Shown: positions 32,356 to 43,488 of the stretch, piece by piece
How the letters are laid out: every line of letters starts with the position of its first letter
How positions within the stretch are numbered: position 1 is the stretch's first letter
Assembly (NCBI GenBank): GCA_030847615.1
Contig: JAUMIR010000001.1
Coordinates: 371,402,187 to 371,466,186, forward strand
Length of the DNA: 64,000 bases
From: Gambelia wislizenii
Taxonomy: Eukaryota; Chordata; Lepidosauria; Squamata; Crotaphytidae
Direction of reading: 5' to 3'
Notes under the pieces: generated by a model
The model's input: the letters and a program-made list of their open reading frames with translations, nothing else
Databases searched by the model: none
What the model was told of the DNA's origin: nothing
Position numbers and translations under genes: made by a program

Positions 32356-33958
32356 ATGGATACGATAATTGCGGCGGTGATCGCTAGTGAGTGTTCCACC
32401 TGGCAGGGCAGCGCCAGCAGGAGCGCCCAGGAGGACCTGGGCATGAACAGCAGCGCGGGCAGGGTCACAGGTGTCAGCAGTGCCGGCGCAGCAGCAGGGA
32501 AGAGCAGCGGCGGCAAGAGGCCGGCTAAGGAGGGGAAGGCCTTTGCCCCCACTGCCGCGTGCTCCGCCCCGTTCCCTCCCCGCCCGGACGGGCGCAGGGA
32601 CGAGCGGGAGGAGGTTGCACCCGCGTGGCCTCTCTAGGAGGAGGAGGTGCGCACCGAGCCCCAGAGCGGGGAGCACGATGCGGCGCAGGGGGACCTGGGC
32701 CAGACAGACGCGGCGGCAGCAGAGACTAGTCCCCAGCCTCAGCTGGTGGATGGAGTGAGTTCCTCCGGGGCCCCAGGAGCAAGGATGACGGGGAGGGAAG
32801 CGCCCCTAGCGATCCCCGAATGGCTGAGGGCCTCCATACCCAGGGAGATGGCCAACTGGTTAGTGGCCAGCCTGCTCCAAGCCCAGCCTATCGGGGGCCA
32901 TTTTCCCGTACTGGGGGGGAGAGAACCAGGGGGCTGGGAACCCAACAGCACCCCCACTCCGGATCCCCAAGCCCCAGCGGGTGGACCACCAGACCCAGGC
33001 ACCCCGGTGGGGAGGCAAGGGCAGCGGGACCAGCAGGGGAAAGGCGAAGCGCCCCCAGACCCGCGTGGCAACAAAAGCGGCAGACACTACAGAGCCAAGC
33101 ACATGGGAAGGGGAGGCGATTCCAGGCCCTAGTAATCGGGCCTTAGGGCAGCCGGCCGCAGGCCTGCAAGAGAACACAGGTTTCTCTGAAGAGGAAGACC
33201 AATACTCCTCTGACCAGGAGGGAGAGGCGCTGCCACAGCCCCCCAACAAATGCCATAGAGAGCAATAAGAACCCCAGCTCTCTGAGGAGGAGGGGGAGGT
33301 CCTCTCAGTATACACTTCCGAGGGAGAGGATATTGACATCATGGGTGACCCGAATAGGGAAGAGGGTGAGCTTTCAGAGGAAGAATCTGGGAACACTCCA
33401 GAGGACTTCGCCATTCTGCTCAGGAAGGCAGCTAAGACTTTGGGGATGGAACTCCCAAAGAGTCAGCAGTCCCAGACAGACCCAGACTTACCAGAGATAT
33501 CCGGGGAATTCTTCCCGGACTCATAGCCAGCAGCACTGGAAATGCCCGTGCCTGCAATACTGATGCGCGTAATACGCGAGGATTGGGTTTCCCCAGCGAT
33601 GTCCAAGGGATAGCCAAGCCACGCCAAGAAGCTGTACTCCGTACCCAAGAAGGTGATGAGCAAGCTGCAGGTGCCACTCGTTGACACCCCTGTTTCGGCA
33701 TTGGTGTCATCCGCAGTTTTTTGTCGGGATGGGGAAGACACCTTGAAGATCCCGGAGGATAGGCGCATAGATACTGCATTAAAGAGGGGACATGAGGCAC
33801 TGTCACTGGCCATCAGGGCTTCCTCTGCCGCTACCATGATGGCTAGGGCGGTCATCCTATGGTCCAAGGACGCACTGGCGGATGTCCCCAAGTCACAAAC
33901 CAGAATACGACAGGACCTCAACAAGGTGATGAAGGTTTCGGCCTTTTTGGTGGAATAG
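32356..33958 (+). pseudogene. DIRS-3 gag, N-terminal and middle parts (broken)
   Basis: The ATG at 32356 opens a frame rich in Ala, Ser and Gly with a TAG at 32635-32637, continuing in the same frame to 33132. Later segments shift frame. 33653-33958 carries LPEDRRIDTALKRGHEA-like sequence that matches DPDEKRVDTALKKAHES in DIRS-1 gag and RPEDKSIEIFLHRTYKS in DIRS-4, so all three share this gag domain. Acidic and Pro-rich stretches fill the middle. At least two stops and two frameshifts disable it. Confidence 0.7.
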
Positions 33959-34004
33959 TACACTGGATTCAGTCCAGTTTTGTGCCAGGGCCTAGGCCGC
34001 GGCA

Positions 34005-35938
34005 GTGACCGCCAGGAGACAGGTGTGGCTGAAATTCTGGAATGGTGACTTCAAATCCAAGCAGAACCTGGTCCTGTCCCCCTTTTTAGGTGAGAGACTG
34101 TTTGGAGACTCCTTGGAACCGGTATTGGTGGAGGACAAAGAGAAGAAGAAGACCTTAGCATCGGCCAGGAGGCGGGAGGACAGGAGATCGTCCAGACGCT
34201 ACAGGCCTTTTCGTCCCTCAGGGAAACAGCATACTCTTCGGCAGGCTCATCCATCAGACCCAGGGAATTTAAACCATCAAGGTCTCGATGGGGAGAAGGT
34301 TGTTATCAGCGACGCACCCAGCAGGGAGACGCAGCCAAGTCACGCCAGAACCAGCCCACTAAGAGTAACACCAGAGGTCAACAATGACGCCAGCACCCCG
34401 GTGGGGGGACAACTGCAGGCCTTCGTGGAGGTATGGGAAAGCTCTGCTTCGGACAGATGGGTCCTTCAATCACTTCGGGAGGGCTACCATATAGAGTTCT
34501 CCCAGCGACCTCCACATTGGTTCATCCCTACACCACTGCAGCGAGACGCCACCAAGCAGCGAATGATGGCAGAGGCCATCCAGCATCTGCTCCAGTTGGG
34601 CGCAATAGAGGAGGTATTTGGAACAGAACGCAACATGGGCTGCTACTCCATCCTATTCTTGGTCCCAAAAAAGAACGGAAGCTGGCGGGCCGTCCTGAAC
34701 CTCAAAGGGATCAACAAGTTCGTCCACCAGCAGAAGTTCAGGATGGAAACACTGAAGCACATCCTGGAAGCGATGAGACCGGGGGACGTCTTATCGTCCC
34801 TGGATTTACAGGATGCTACCTGCATATCCCCATCCATCCAGATCATCGTCGCTTCTTGCGTTTCTGTTACAACAACAGGCACTTCCAGTACAAGGCGCTC
34901 CCATTTGGTCTCTCTTCGGCACCCAGAGTATTTACCAAGATCATGGTAGCGTTGGTGGCGTGCTGGAGGCGCTTAGGTCTGCATGTCTATCCATATCTGG
35001 AAGACTTGTTGATACGATCCTCCTCCCCTCAGAAAGTAGGAGAGGAAGTGAAAATGATTCTGGGCTCTCGGCAGGCACACGGCTTCCAAGTCAACTTGAA
35101 GAAGGGCCAGGTAGTTCCTTCTCAGCGGATATAACACTTAGGAGCTCTGATAGACATCACAGCAGGACAGGTATCCCTACCCCTGGAGAGAATACAGACC
35201 CAGACGAGAGTGGACATCATGCGCTTCGCCTGGCTCCAGGGCCTGATGATTGCGGTGATCGATTGCCTGCCTTGGGTGAGATTTCATGCAAGACCCCTAC
35301 AGTGGTTTCTACTGCCATTCCAGAACGAAATTGCTCTAAAGAGACACCAAGTGGTATGGGTGTCACAGGAGGTATTAGCGTCCCTGGAATGGTGGGACTT
35401 GCCCGCAATATGAACAGGATGCCCACTGTGGAAACCAGATGCAGTCCAGATCACAACAGACGCCAGCCTGAGGGGCTGGGGAGCCCACTGCGGAGCACAC
35501 TTAGCCCAGGGCAAATGGACAAAGGAGGAGGCTTCGCACAGCATCAGTTGGCTGGAACTCAGAGCGGCCAGACTAGCCCTACTAGCCTTTGCGGACCAGA
35601 TCGAGGGCAGATCAGTCCTGATTTGGACAGACAACATCACGACGAAGGTGCACATAAATTGCCAAGGAGGCACCAAGTCCCATGCCCTCATGAGAGAGGC
35701 ATCACTCCTGCTGACTTGGGCACAGGAGAACCTGATTTCGATAGAGGCGGAACATCTCAAGGGATCTTTCAACTCCAAGGCGGACTGGCTCAGCTGCTCA
35801 GACCTAGATCAGGGTGAATGGAGCTTACACCAAGAGGTGTTTGAGACCATCATCCAGACCCTGGGGTACCAGAGGTCGACCTCTTTGCATCACCAGCAAA
35901 CACGAAACTACTTTGCTTCTTCACCCGATACCAGGTAG
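34005..35938 (+). pseudogene. DIRS-3 gag C-terminus, RT and RNase H (broken)
   Basis: 34005-34949 joins in one frame the gag C-terminal motif (WLKFWNGD...GERLFGD) and the start of pol (TPVGGQLQAF, DRWVLQSLREGY, WRAVLNLKGIN). A one-base frameshift near 34810 moves RT to another frame: YLHIPIHPDHRRFL, ALPFGLSSAPRVFTK, then YLED at 34994-35005 in place of YLDD. A TAA at 35132-35134 and a TGA-type break near 35411 follow. RNase H has all four acidic sites (TTDAS, WLELRA, WTDN, KADWLS). Besides the breaks, the Asp-to-Glu change in the RT active site would itself impair catalysis. Confidence 0.87.
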
Positions 35939-36209
35939 AGGGAGCAGAGATGATGGACGCGCTGACGAGCTAGTGGCCACGGGGCCTACTGTATGCATTC
36001 CCTCCTCTTCAGCTGATACCCAGAGTCCTGGCCAAAATCAGATTGGAGGGGGCAGAAGTAATATTGGTGGCGCCAGAATGGCCTCGTCGATCTTGGTTCC
36101 CAGACATCTTAGAGCTGGCAGTGCATTCGTTCCCACTACCGTTGCGCCCGGATCTCCTGGCATAGGAACAGGTACACCACCCGGACCCTAACTGGCTTCG
36201 GCTCCACGT

Positions 36210-37262
36210 GTGGAAGTTGAGAGGCAGATGCCAGCAGCAAGGGGCTACTCTCAAATGGTGGTGAACACGATTCTGGCCTCTAGAAGAGAGTCCACTCAGC
36301 GCATTTACAAATACACCTTCAGGGTGTTCCGCCAGTGGTGTAATCGCAAGAGAAGAGACTTTAGAGAGGTCTCAGTTCCGGTACTATTGGAATTCCTTCA
36401 AGATGGAGTGAAGACCGGACTGAGACCGAATACCATCAAGCGACAGATAATGGCAATTATATCTTTCTTGCTGCCAGAGAAGGCAGCACAGGTGTCCAGT
36501 CACTCCCACGTGCATAGATTTGTCAAAGAGCTGTCGAACCTTGCACCACCAACGGTGCACAGGTTTCCAACGTGGGATCTTCACACGGTACTGAAAGCAT
36601 TAATGATACATCCGTTTGAACCTTTGAAGGAAATTTCATTAAAGTTCCTAACCTGGAAGGTGCTGTTCTTGGTGGCCATCACATCTACACGCAGAATCTC
36701 TGAGCTAGCAGCACTTTCAATTAGGCAAGACCTGTGCATCTTTAGACCAGACTCGGTAGTGCTACGCCTGTGACCAGACTTCAGACTGAAGGTGAACTCG
36801 GCTTTCCACAGGACACAGGAGGTGGTATTGCCATCTTTTTGTTCTAACCCTGTTAGGGAACTGGAGAAGATATGGCACACCCTGGACGTGCTCAGAGCGC
36901 TGCGTATTTACATTAACAGGAGTAGACAGTTCAGGACCTCCGAATCGCTGTTTGTGTCACCACACGGCAAGTATCTGGGGCGAAGGGTGTCACCATCCAC
37001 ACTGGGTCGCTGGATCCCCAACTGCATTGCAGCGTGCTACCAGTCTCTGCACATGGAAGTACTTGAAGGTATCCTAGCACATTCAACTCAGAGTGCAGCA
37101 ACCTCGACAGCCTGGGAGAGGGATGCTCCACTAGAGGAGATATGCAAGGCCGCAACTTGGAAATCCTCGTCTACCTTTGTATGACACTACAGGTTGGACA
37201 GGATGCAATCTGCTGAGGTGGCGTTTGGCAGAAGAGTCCTGCAACAGGTGGTGCAAGTCTAG
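36210..37262 (+). pseudogene. DIRS-3 tyrosine recombinase (broken)
   Basis: A single frame with two stops: TGA at 36771-36773 and TGA at 37182-37184. Both are plausible CpG transitions of CGA. The N-terminal domain (STQRIYKYTFRVFRQWC) and the first catalytic Arg (TSTRRISELAAL) are present. The conserved His-x-x-Arg reads HSTQ, so the second catalytic Arg is lost. The nucleophile Tyr lies just after the last stop (HYRLD). The C-terminal AEVAFGRRVLQQV matches DIRS-1. Confidence 0.87.
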
Positions 37263-37310
37263 AGGACAGCAGCTTGCCAGACCCACCCTGGAATGGAGCT
37301 TTTTTACATC

Positions 37311-37410
37311 CCAAAGCTGAGGGATGCTCTGGAGCCCTCCCCACTGGGAAAAGGAACGTTGGTCTTACCTGTGATACGTTCTTCTCCAGTGGTGAGGCGA
37401 AGAGCATCCG
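37311..37410. repeat. DIRS-3 internal complementary region
   Basis: The left half resembles the reverse complement of the left end; the right half is the reverse complement of the right end, with a short deletion (GGTCTTACC where the end predicts GGTCTGGTTTTACC). The joint contains GGAAAAGG at about 37347. Confidence 0.88.
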
Positions 37411-37575
37411 GACCCACCCACTGGCGAGAAGAGGAGGAGTAAAGGGGTGGCACACAGCGGTCAACAAAGCAACCAGGGTGAATGAAGAAACGATACTCAG
37501 TTTTTTCTATGGATATCTTGAACTGTGTATATACCGGCGTGAGTCAAGTACGAAAGGAGGTGCACGAGGCTTTTC

Positions 37576-37751
37576 AACAGACTGGCCAGCCGGGGGTAGT
37601 CCCTCAGGGATGACCTCACCGTGGGCAGTCCCAAAGACTTTGTTTCCTGCCTACCGGCAGCAAAGGGGAAGGACAACCCAAAGCTGACAGATGCTCTTCG
37701 CCTCACCACTGGAAAAGAACGTATCACAGGTAAAACCAGACCAACGTTCCT
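37576..37751. repeat. DIRS-3 right inverted terminal repeat
   Basis: Inverted partner of 32031-32172, with an outer extension (AACGTATCACAGGTAAAACC...) that is mirrored in the ICR. Confidence 0.85.
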
Positions 37752-37756
37752 TTTCC

Positions 37757-38879
37757 TGCTTTTTTTTTTTTACCCACTAGCATTGCACCTACCATTTGTT
37801 TGTTATAATAACTGATGTATAACAGGAGGAGCAATTTGTTCTCCTTAGGGATCTCCCTCTCCCTCTACAAGTTCTGAAAGGCCTACTAGGGTTTCCAAGG
37901 ACAACAGCAGGAGAACCTGCTGCCTTTTTGAGGTGACATCTATTACTATTTTCAGGCACTTGGCGTAAAAAAAACAACAGAACCTTGAAACCTGCACCTC
38001 CTTTAAGACTTGGACAACTTAGCAACTACCTATCCTGTGATTGAGGATACAAGATTATTCAGTGTATCTTTCTGTCTGCATCCTGGCAGCAAATACCATC
38101 AAATTTTAAATGTGCATAAATGTAAATATTGTGAGTCTACTTGCCAAGACCTAAGTTGATTTTCTACATAAGAGAGGGAAGAGACTTCCAAGCCTTTATG
38201 GAACAGTTCCTGAACATTAAGAAGCAGTTCATAGTGTGCTCCCTGAAAAACTGAAGTGCCACTACTAACTGCTGTTAGTGCAAGGTTTTTCCATGCTTCA
38301 CGTTTGAATCACTGGAATTCATAGACAATGCTTGTTAATCTATGTTTACTTACAGTACTTAACATATTTGATCTAACCAGTGCATTAGTCTTATATAGTA
38401 CAAGCACACTGATGACCTACTAAAGCAGTAGTTATCATTCCTGATAAAATACTAGTTGGATCCATATTGATTTTAATAGTTTTTAGTACTTAACATATTT
38501 TAATGGTGGTGTTAAAATGCAATAAATGATAGCTCTTGCAAGTGTGGATCTTACATAATTTAACATGGAAGTGTGTAGGCATGCAAAGCCTCTGGTATCA
38601 TTTGGATATGTGCAGCACTCTTACAGTGAACATTTGTGAATCTGAATTTATTAGACAACCTGAGGGGTTGTTTGTTTCCTTTCTTCCCAGTAACATTGTG
38701 CCTAAAGCATGCCTAAAGCCATGTTGATATGTTACTTAAAGCTTGCATTACCATGGCATATTATATCCAAGGTTCGAAGGCATACGTATCCTAAAGCACA
38801 TGCCATTCACTTTTTCTACCTCTGCAGAAAACATGCAGAAATGCAGCATGAAACAATCTCTATTCAGCACTACAGATTT
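37757..38879. other. FAR1 intron 1, no gene seen
   Basis: AT-rich intronic sequence. No coding domain, RNA gene or clear repeat end was recognised. Confidence 0.55.
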
Positions 38880-39100
38880 GACACATTTTAGTCTGCCAGT
38901 AGTGAGGTGTTTCAAAGTGCAGTCTCTCCTTAGAAATCAGCCACTTCCACCTTTAGGGTCTGGTTGGACTTCATTATGTCCCATATTCTGTTGATTCCTC
39001 CACTTCACCACCTAGAAAATTGAACATAGGTTGGTTATTTAAAGATTCATTCTAGGAAGATCCTGTGGCTGCTTCACTTTATTTATGTTGGAGCCTCTGG
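38880..39100 (+). mobile_element. Possible DIRS 3'-end fragment (very decayed)
   Basis: A stretch GAGGTGTTTCAAAGTGCAGT resembles the end of a DIRS recombinase gene (cf. FGRRVFQ). The following 150 bases, including GATTCATTCTAGGAAG and an ATTGAAC...GGTTGGTTA block, resemble the region after the relic recombinase at 40050-40210. It is probably the ICR side of a second old DIRS copy. Only weak similarity by eye. Confidence 0.35.
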
Positions 39101-39359
39101 GAGAAGGCCAGAATGGAGCTTTGGAAATCACTCTGACTTGTCTTCTGTCAAATGACTTTTTGTGTGTATGAATCAAAAAGAATAATCCCTGCGATTTTCA
39201 CCCACTGTGGCATGAGGATGAACACAGAATTTATTATGAATTAGGATATCCAGAGAAAGTCATCTACAACCTCTTTTCTCCTTGTCAGTCCATGGCCAGA
39301 ATATGTGAAGTACCTGAAAAGCCTTCATTGGATGGTATACATTTCTCTCTACTTGAGTA

Positions 39360-40530
39360 GCATAATACCAGATATACTTTTTTCAACAAAGTAGATGACA
39401 TGCAGGGCTTCATGCCAGTACCTTAAAATATCTCAATTCCCACAGAACAGATTTTTGCTCCTTTGTGTTCACATCTACACCTGACATTTTTCCTGAAGGC
39501 TGCACTTCATTTCCCCCACAGGTTTCTAACAAGGAATTTGAACTTGGGTTTTGTGAACTTCAATGAGAGCAACCTTTGAACTGATGAAGAAGATCTCTCT
39601 TCAGCCATTTTCCATGAAAGTCATTTTCATGGTTGAGCATGAAGAGTCTCTCAGCTGTCAGCACTCTCAGTGAGGGACCATATATGTATCTTTAATTATG
39701 AGCAAGTTACATTTGGATTCTACTTTTCTACCTAAAATTCTGTCTATCTTTCAAGTGTCTCAGAAAATTTTGTTGCTATTTTTTATGTCTGAGACCTGAT
39801 TGCTCCAAAAGGTTATGGCATTTTTTGGATTTATATGTGTCACTTAAAGTGTGTACATTTCTTAGACCAGATCCGTAAGACATTTGGATGTCTTCTTTGT
39901 GTCGTTTCTCAGCCTCTCTTTGCTGCAGTATATCCAAGTTAGCCTTGATATACTGAATAAAGGTTTGTTGTAGTTTAGAACCCCCCTTCATTTTTATTCA
40001 GTATTTCAAAATAAATTCCAATCTACTGAAGCTGTGTTTGGCAGGGAAGTGTCTCAGAGTGTGGCTCTCCCACCCTTAAAGTTGCTTGGGATTTGTTTAT
40101 GTCCTGCTTTGTGTAGGTTTCTCCTCTGCACCTTTCAAGAGAATTGAACTTTGGTTACTGTGAAGATTCATTCTTGAAAGTTGCAGAGGAGGAATCCACA
40201 TCCTCTCTGGCTGCTTTTCCTCCTCCTCGATTACTTTGTCCAGGTGTTTCCTGAGCATGTCCAGAAGACCTAGATTTAGAAGACCTAGATCTCCATGTAA
40301 CTTCTTCCTCTCAGCTTTCTTATTTTCCCCTCATTAGATCTGTGTCTCAGTTCTTTGTATAGCTTCTTTTGGCTATACAAAGAACTGAAGGGAGGGGTGA
40401 AGAATCAGCTGTCAAAAAGACATGCTTTGTCACATGACTCCCTGCCTGTGTTTGGCCAGTGATGCTACAAGAGCCACTTTATGTGGATTCCTGCTCTACA
40501 CCTTCCCAGAATAAGCTTTCCCACTAAATA
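39360..40530 (+). mobile_element. Decayed DIRS 3' half just upstream of FAR1 exon 2
   Basis: Fragments in order: an RT-like LGF-VNFNESNL near 39545 (DIRS-1 has GFLVNFKKSNL); a recombinase-like STFLPKILSIFQVSQKI near 39720; and a recombinase C-terminus (TEAVFGREVSQSV) near 40030. An ICR-like block at about 40140-40210 then contains ATTCTTGAAAGTTGCAGAGG and GGAATCCACAT. These resemble the reverse complement of 40480-40525, which would be the element's right end. Most of the element has been deleted or eroded. The right end falls about 160 bp before the acceptor of FAR1 exon 2. Confidence 0.6.
40348..40387. repeat. Perfect 15-bp inverted repeat
   Basis: CAGTTCTTTGTATAG and CTATACAAAGAACTG are separated by about 10 bases. 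It lies inside the relic DIRS right end, about 300 bp upstream of the FAR1 start codon. It could form a hairpin in pre-mRNA. Confidence 0.8.
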
Positions 40531-40698
40531 ATTGATGCTGTACAGTACTTTATTTTATTTTTGCTAGCTCAAATGTTGCATTTTTGTAAAAACGTAATTT
40601 GGAATGTAGTCATGAAAATTGAGCAGATAAATTGTGATGTTATAAATGATGGTAAGAATAACAGCCCTAATGTGTTCTTCAATTGTCTTAAGATCACA

Positions 40699-40887
40699 AT
40701 GGTGTCCATCCCAGAATATTATGAAGGCAAGAATGTCCTCCTCACTGGAGCTACTGGCTTCATGGGAAAAGTTCTACTGGAGAAGTTACTAAGGTCCTGT
40801 CCAAAGGTGAAAGCGGTTTATGTGTTGGTGAGGCACAAAGCAGGGAAGGCACCTCAAGAGCGAGTGGAAGAAATGATCAGCTGTAAG
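40699..40887 (+). CDS. FAR1: FAR1 first coding exon (residues 1-63)
   Basis: FAR1 reduces C16-C18 fatty acyl-CoA to fatty alcohol with NADPH. The alcohol feeds plasmalogen and other ether-lipid synthesis, and the enzyme is anchored in the peroxisome membrane by its C-terminal tail. This exon starts with ATG at 40699 after a short 5' UTR; the likely acceptor is TTAAG|ATCACA near 40692. The protein begins [13 protein letters not shown], and TGATGFMG (residues 16-23) is the Rossmann NADPH-binding loop. The exon ends in phase 0 at AAG|GTATGA. Residue by residue it resembles FAR1 rather than FAR2 (which begins MSTIAAFYGG). The six exons here give 295 of about 515 residues; the rest lies beyond the window. 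Confidence 0.96.
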
Positions 40888-41818
40888 GTATGATTCCACA
40901 AAATCTTCCAGTAGTTTTTGATGGAAGAGCCAATTGAAAATGATTTTTAATGATGTTTCTGTCTAATAGATAATATATGTGGAGTAATGCCTTCTTATTA
41001 CAGAGCTGTGTGATTGTCATAGATCATAGTTGAATTAGTCTAATAGAGGGTAATCACAAAGACCTGATTTGGTCAAATTAGAAATCCAAAACTGGTCACC
41101 AAACTGGATACATGGGTTAAATTGTGAATAACTAGCTATTTTATCTCAGCCTGCCTTTTGTGAATCATAGAGCAGTACTGATTGTTATCCAATAGTACCC
41201 TATGAAGTTTGGAGGATGAAAGTTATACTCATTCTTTATCTGAGATAACTTGAATTTTGACTGTGGCAAAGATAGTAGGCACTGAGTGTCAGTGCTGTAA
41301 TACAGTTAATTGACATCTTCTGTTCCCACCCCTGCAATGTAGACTAAGGGTGGGGGAAGTGTGGACTGCATTCATCCCCTATCCCCTTTTTGTGACTCTG
41401 CAAAGCCCCCACTCTCATTCTTTAGTTCTTTTTTCAAGCAAACTCCCCACCCAAAGTAGTAAATTGCCACTCCAGGAGCAGCAGTTACTCTCTTAAGAGG
41501 TCTGCGTATTCAGTAATGAGACTGATACAATAACCTATCTTTATTTATACGTATTACAATTCTAGTGTTTGTCCCCTTCAATATACTCGGTGTTCACACT
41601 CGCACACCAATACAGTCTTGTTTTCCACTGGTTGAAGGTGTGGAGCAGATCAGTTTCTGTTAGCTGTTTCAACAAATCTGCCATTGTCTTCTTTAATGTA
41701 TCAATTGACAAAATGTTTGCCTTTAAGCACTGATTTCACTTTAGGGAAAAGAAAAAAGTCTCATGGTGTCAAATCTGGTGAATATGGAGAATGTTCAAGT
41801 ATAGTAATGCATTTATCC

Positions 41819-43004
41819 ACTAAATCTGTGGCACAAATTCTATATGCTTCCAGTGTTTGGATAGGGGGTTGGTCCCCCAACTTGGGCAAATTTCAAGCTA
41901 AGTTCTTGAGATCATTGCTCCAATTTCCAAACTGTATTCCAAATTGTGTTCTGCTGTTAGAAACAGGAGAAAGTCCTCTTTCTACAAGAGCATGGTGGTT
42001 TGCTCTAAAGTTGTGGATGGCGGTATTTGTTTTTGGCAAGAGATTAGGCTCTTGAAATTTCTGGTACAGGATGAGTTTGTAAGTTCTTGGGCTAAATGCT
42101 TAGCGAAAAAAGTGGCCTCAATAGGTCTCTCTGCTTCATTCCTTTCCAATTCAGGGCTGAATACACCTCTTAAGTCAGTTAAGACTTCTGGAGATTGCTT
42201 TTTGTGATTTACGCTCACGTTCATATGTGTCTTGTTTCCTTAGTGTGTTGAATATACATTATTATGGACCTTTCCATATAGCCAATTATTTGAAGAGTCT
42301 GACTGTGAGCAATTATTGTAGCTATTTCTCTAGGGCCAGATGTACAGTTGTCCCTTCACATTCGCTGGGGTTTGGTTCCAGGACCCCCCGTGAATACCCA
42401 AATCCGTGAATACTCAAGTCCCATTATATGCAATGGCAGAGCAAAATGGTGTCCCTTATATAAGATAGCAAAATCAAGGTTTGCTATTAGGATTGTTATT
42501 TTTTTAAGAATATTTTTCAAGCCGTGAATACTCAAATCCGTGAATGTCAAATCCGTGAATGTGGAGGGACAACTGTATTGTGTATTCCAGTGAAATTCTG
42601 CATGGTAGATTTACTGGTGTCCCATATTCTGAAAGATGTTGCTCTTGTAGCAATGCGGAAGTAGAGCCCTGAGTCATATTCTTATATTGTAAATTCTATA
42701 CCCAAATTCATTAAGATATAACCTACCCTTTGGTTAGGATGATGAAGGGAAGATCTTAAATCTTCTATGTAAATTTTTTTATGGAGTTCAACTGCCTAAA
42801 GGTTACCTTAGCTGTAGCCAGACTCCTCTCTGAAGCTGCAAAGATTAAAACCCTCTATGTACAAAGAAATGACCAGAGTGCAGTTTAGGATTTCATATGT
42901 TTTTGTCATATGCAGATTCTATTGTTGATAGTTTTTACTGTTTGTACTTAGAAATTTTGGATCTTCGGATTGCAATAAGATGATGATGATCATGATGATC
43001 ATGA
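41819..43004 (+). mobile_element. LINE fragment inserted in mariner copy 2
   Basis: The insertion interrupts the mariner. Near-duplicate words at its two borders (ATGCATTTATC on the left, GTGCGTTTATC on the right) look like an aged target-site duplication. 41830-42030 encodes a LINE-like reverse transcriptase C-terminal segment (a SSVW-G pattern, KFQAKFLRSLLQFPNCIPN, LLLETGESPLSTRAW), now broken by stops. The family is uncertain. A 235-bp MITE at 42343-42577 lies within the inserted block. Confidence 0.6.
42343..42577. mobile_element. Tigger-type MITE, compact form
   Basis: It begins TACAGTTGTCCCTTCACATT and ends TGGAGGGACAACTGTA, with CCGTGAATACTCAA words inside. It is the unexpanded relative of the 3-kb element at 19405-22448. 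Confidence 0.85.
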
Positions 43005-43294
43005 TGCAGTGCGTTTATCAGCCAAAAACTGCTTCACAGAAAGTGCTGTGTGAGCAGACACATTGTCTTGATGAGGAATGAAACCATTTTTCCACAGTTC
43101 TGGACTTTTTTTTTTTTTTTTTTTGACTCTTTCTCTCGGCTTCATCAAAACTTCCTTATAATAATGCTGGTTCACTGTTCTGCTTTATGGAACCCATTCA
43201 CCAAAATTATGCCCTTGATGTCAAAAACCCCCAACGAGCATGGCTTTGAATGTGGACTTGCTTTGACGTGTTTTTTTCCAGCGGTTGGGGAGGC

Positions 43295-43456
43295 AGTCCT
43301 TAATAATGGGTATTAGCTCCACCTCTAACATTAACAGGCAGGGCTAACAGCCAATTAAATTTAAACAATATACCCAAGAGAGGACAGTCAGCCCATCCTC
43401 CCCCAGTTCTGTCCTGCCTCTCTGACAGAGCAGTTCCAAGGCTTCTCTTTGACCTT
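43295..43456 (+). repeat. DIRS-4 left terminal repeat
   Basis: Direct partner of 46785-46943. Shared words include GGCAGGGCTAACAGCCAATT, GAGAGGACAGTCAGCCCATC and CAGTTCTGTCCTGCCTCTC. Confidence 0.9.
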
Positions 43457-43488
43457 TTAGAGACCTTTTAGTTTCCGCTCTAGAGAGG

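Larger units (their letters stand above)
32031..37751 (+). mobile_element. DIRS-3: DIRS-type retrotransposon (decayed)
   Basis: A 5.7-kb element. Terminal inverted repeats are at 32031-32172 and 37576-37751, with an ICR at 37311-37410. Both genomic borders show TTTCC (32026-32030 and 37752-37756), and the complementary GGAAA is at the ICR joint, so the exact end may move by up to 5 bp. Gag, RT/RNase H and recombinase remain recognisable with several stops and frameshifts. It is related to DIRS-1 and DIRS-4 by its gag C-terminus. Confidence 0.9.
41501..43285 (-). mobile_element. Mariner copy 2, split by a LINE insertion and truncated at DIRS-4
   Basis: 41501-41818 matches the first 315 bp of mariner copy 1 (GTATTCAGTAATGAGACTGA... 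to GTAATGCATTTATC). After an insertion, the match resumes at about 43010 and runs to about 43285 (GAATGTGGACTTGCTTTGAC), including a poly-T run. The rest of the mariner is missing where DIRS-4 begins. The transposase remnant on the minus strand is too decayed to be functional. Confidence 0.8.

Noticed and set aside
11373..37751. Endogenous retroviruses or Gypsy elements
   Set aside because: There is no LTR, protease, integrase or envelope. Inverted terminal repeats, an ICR and a tyrosine recombinase identify DIRS.
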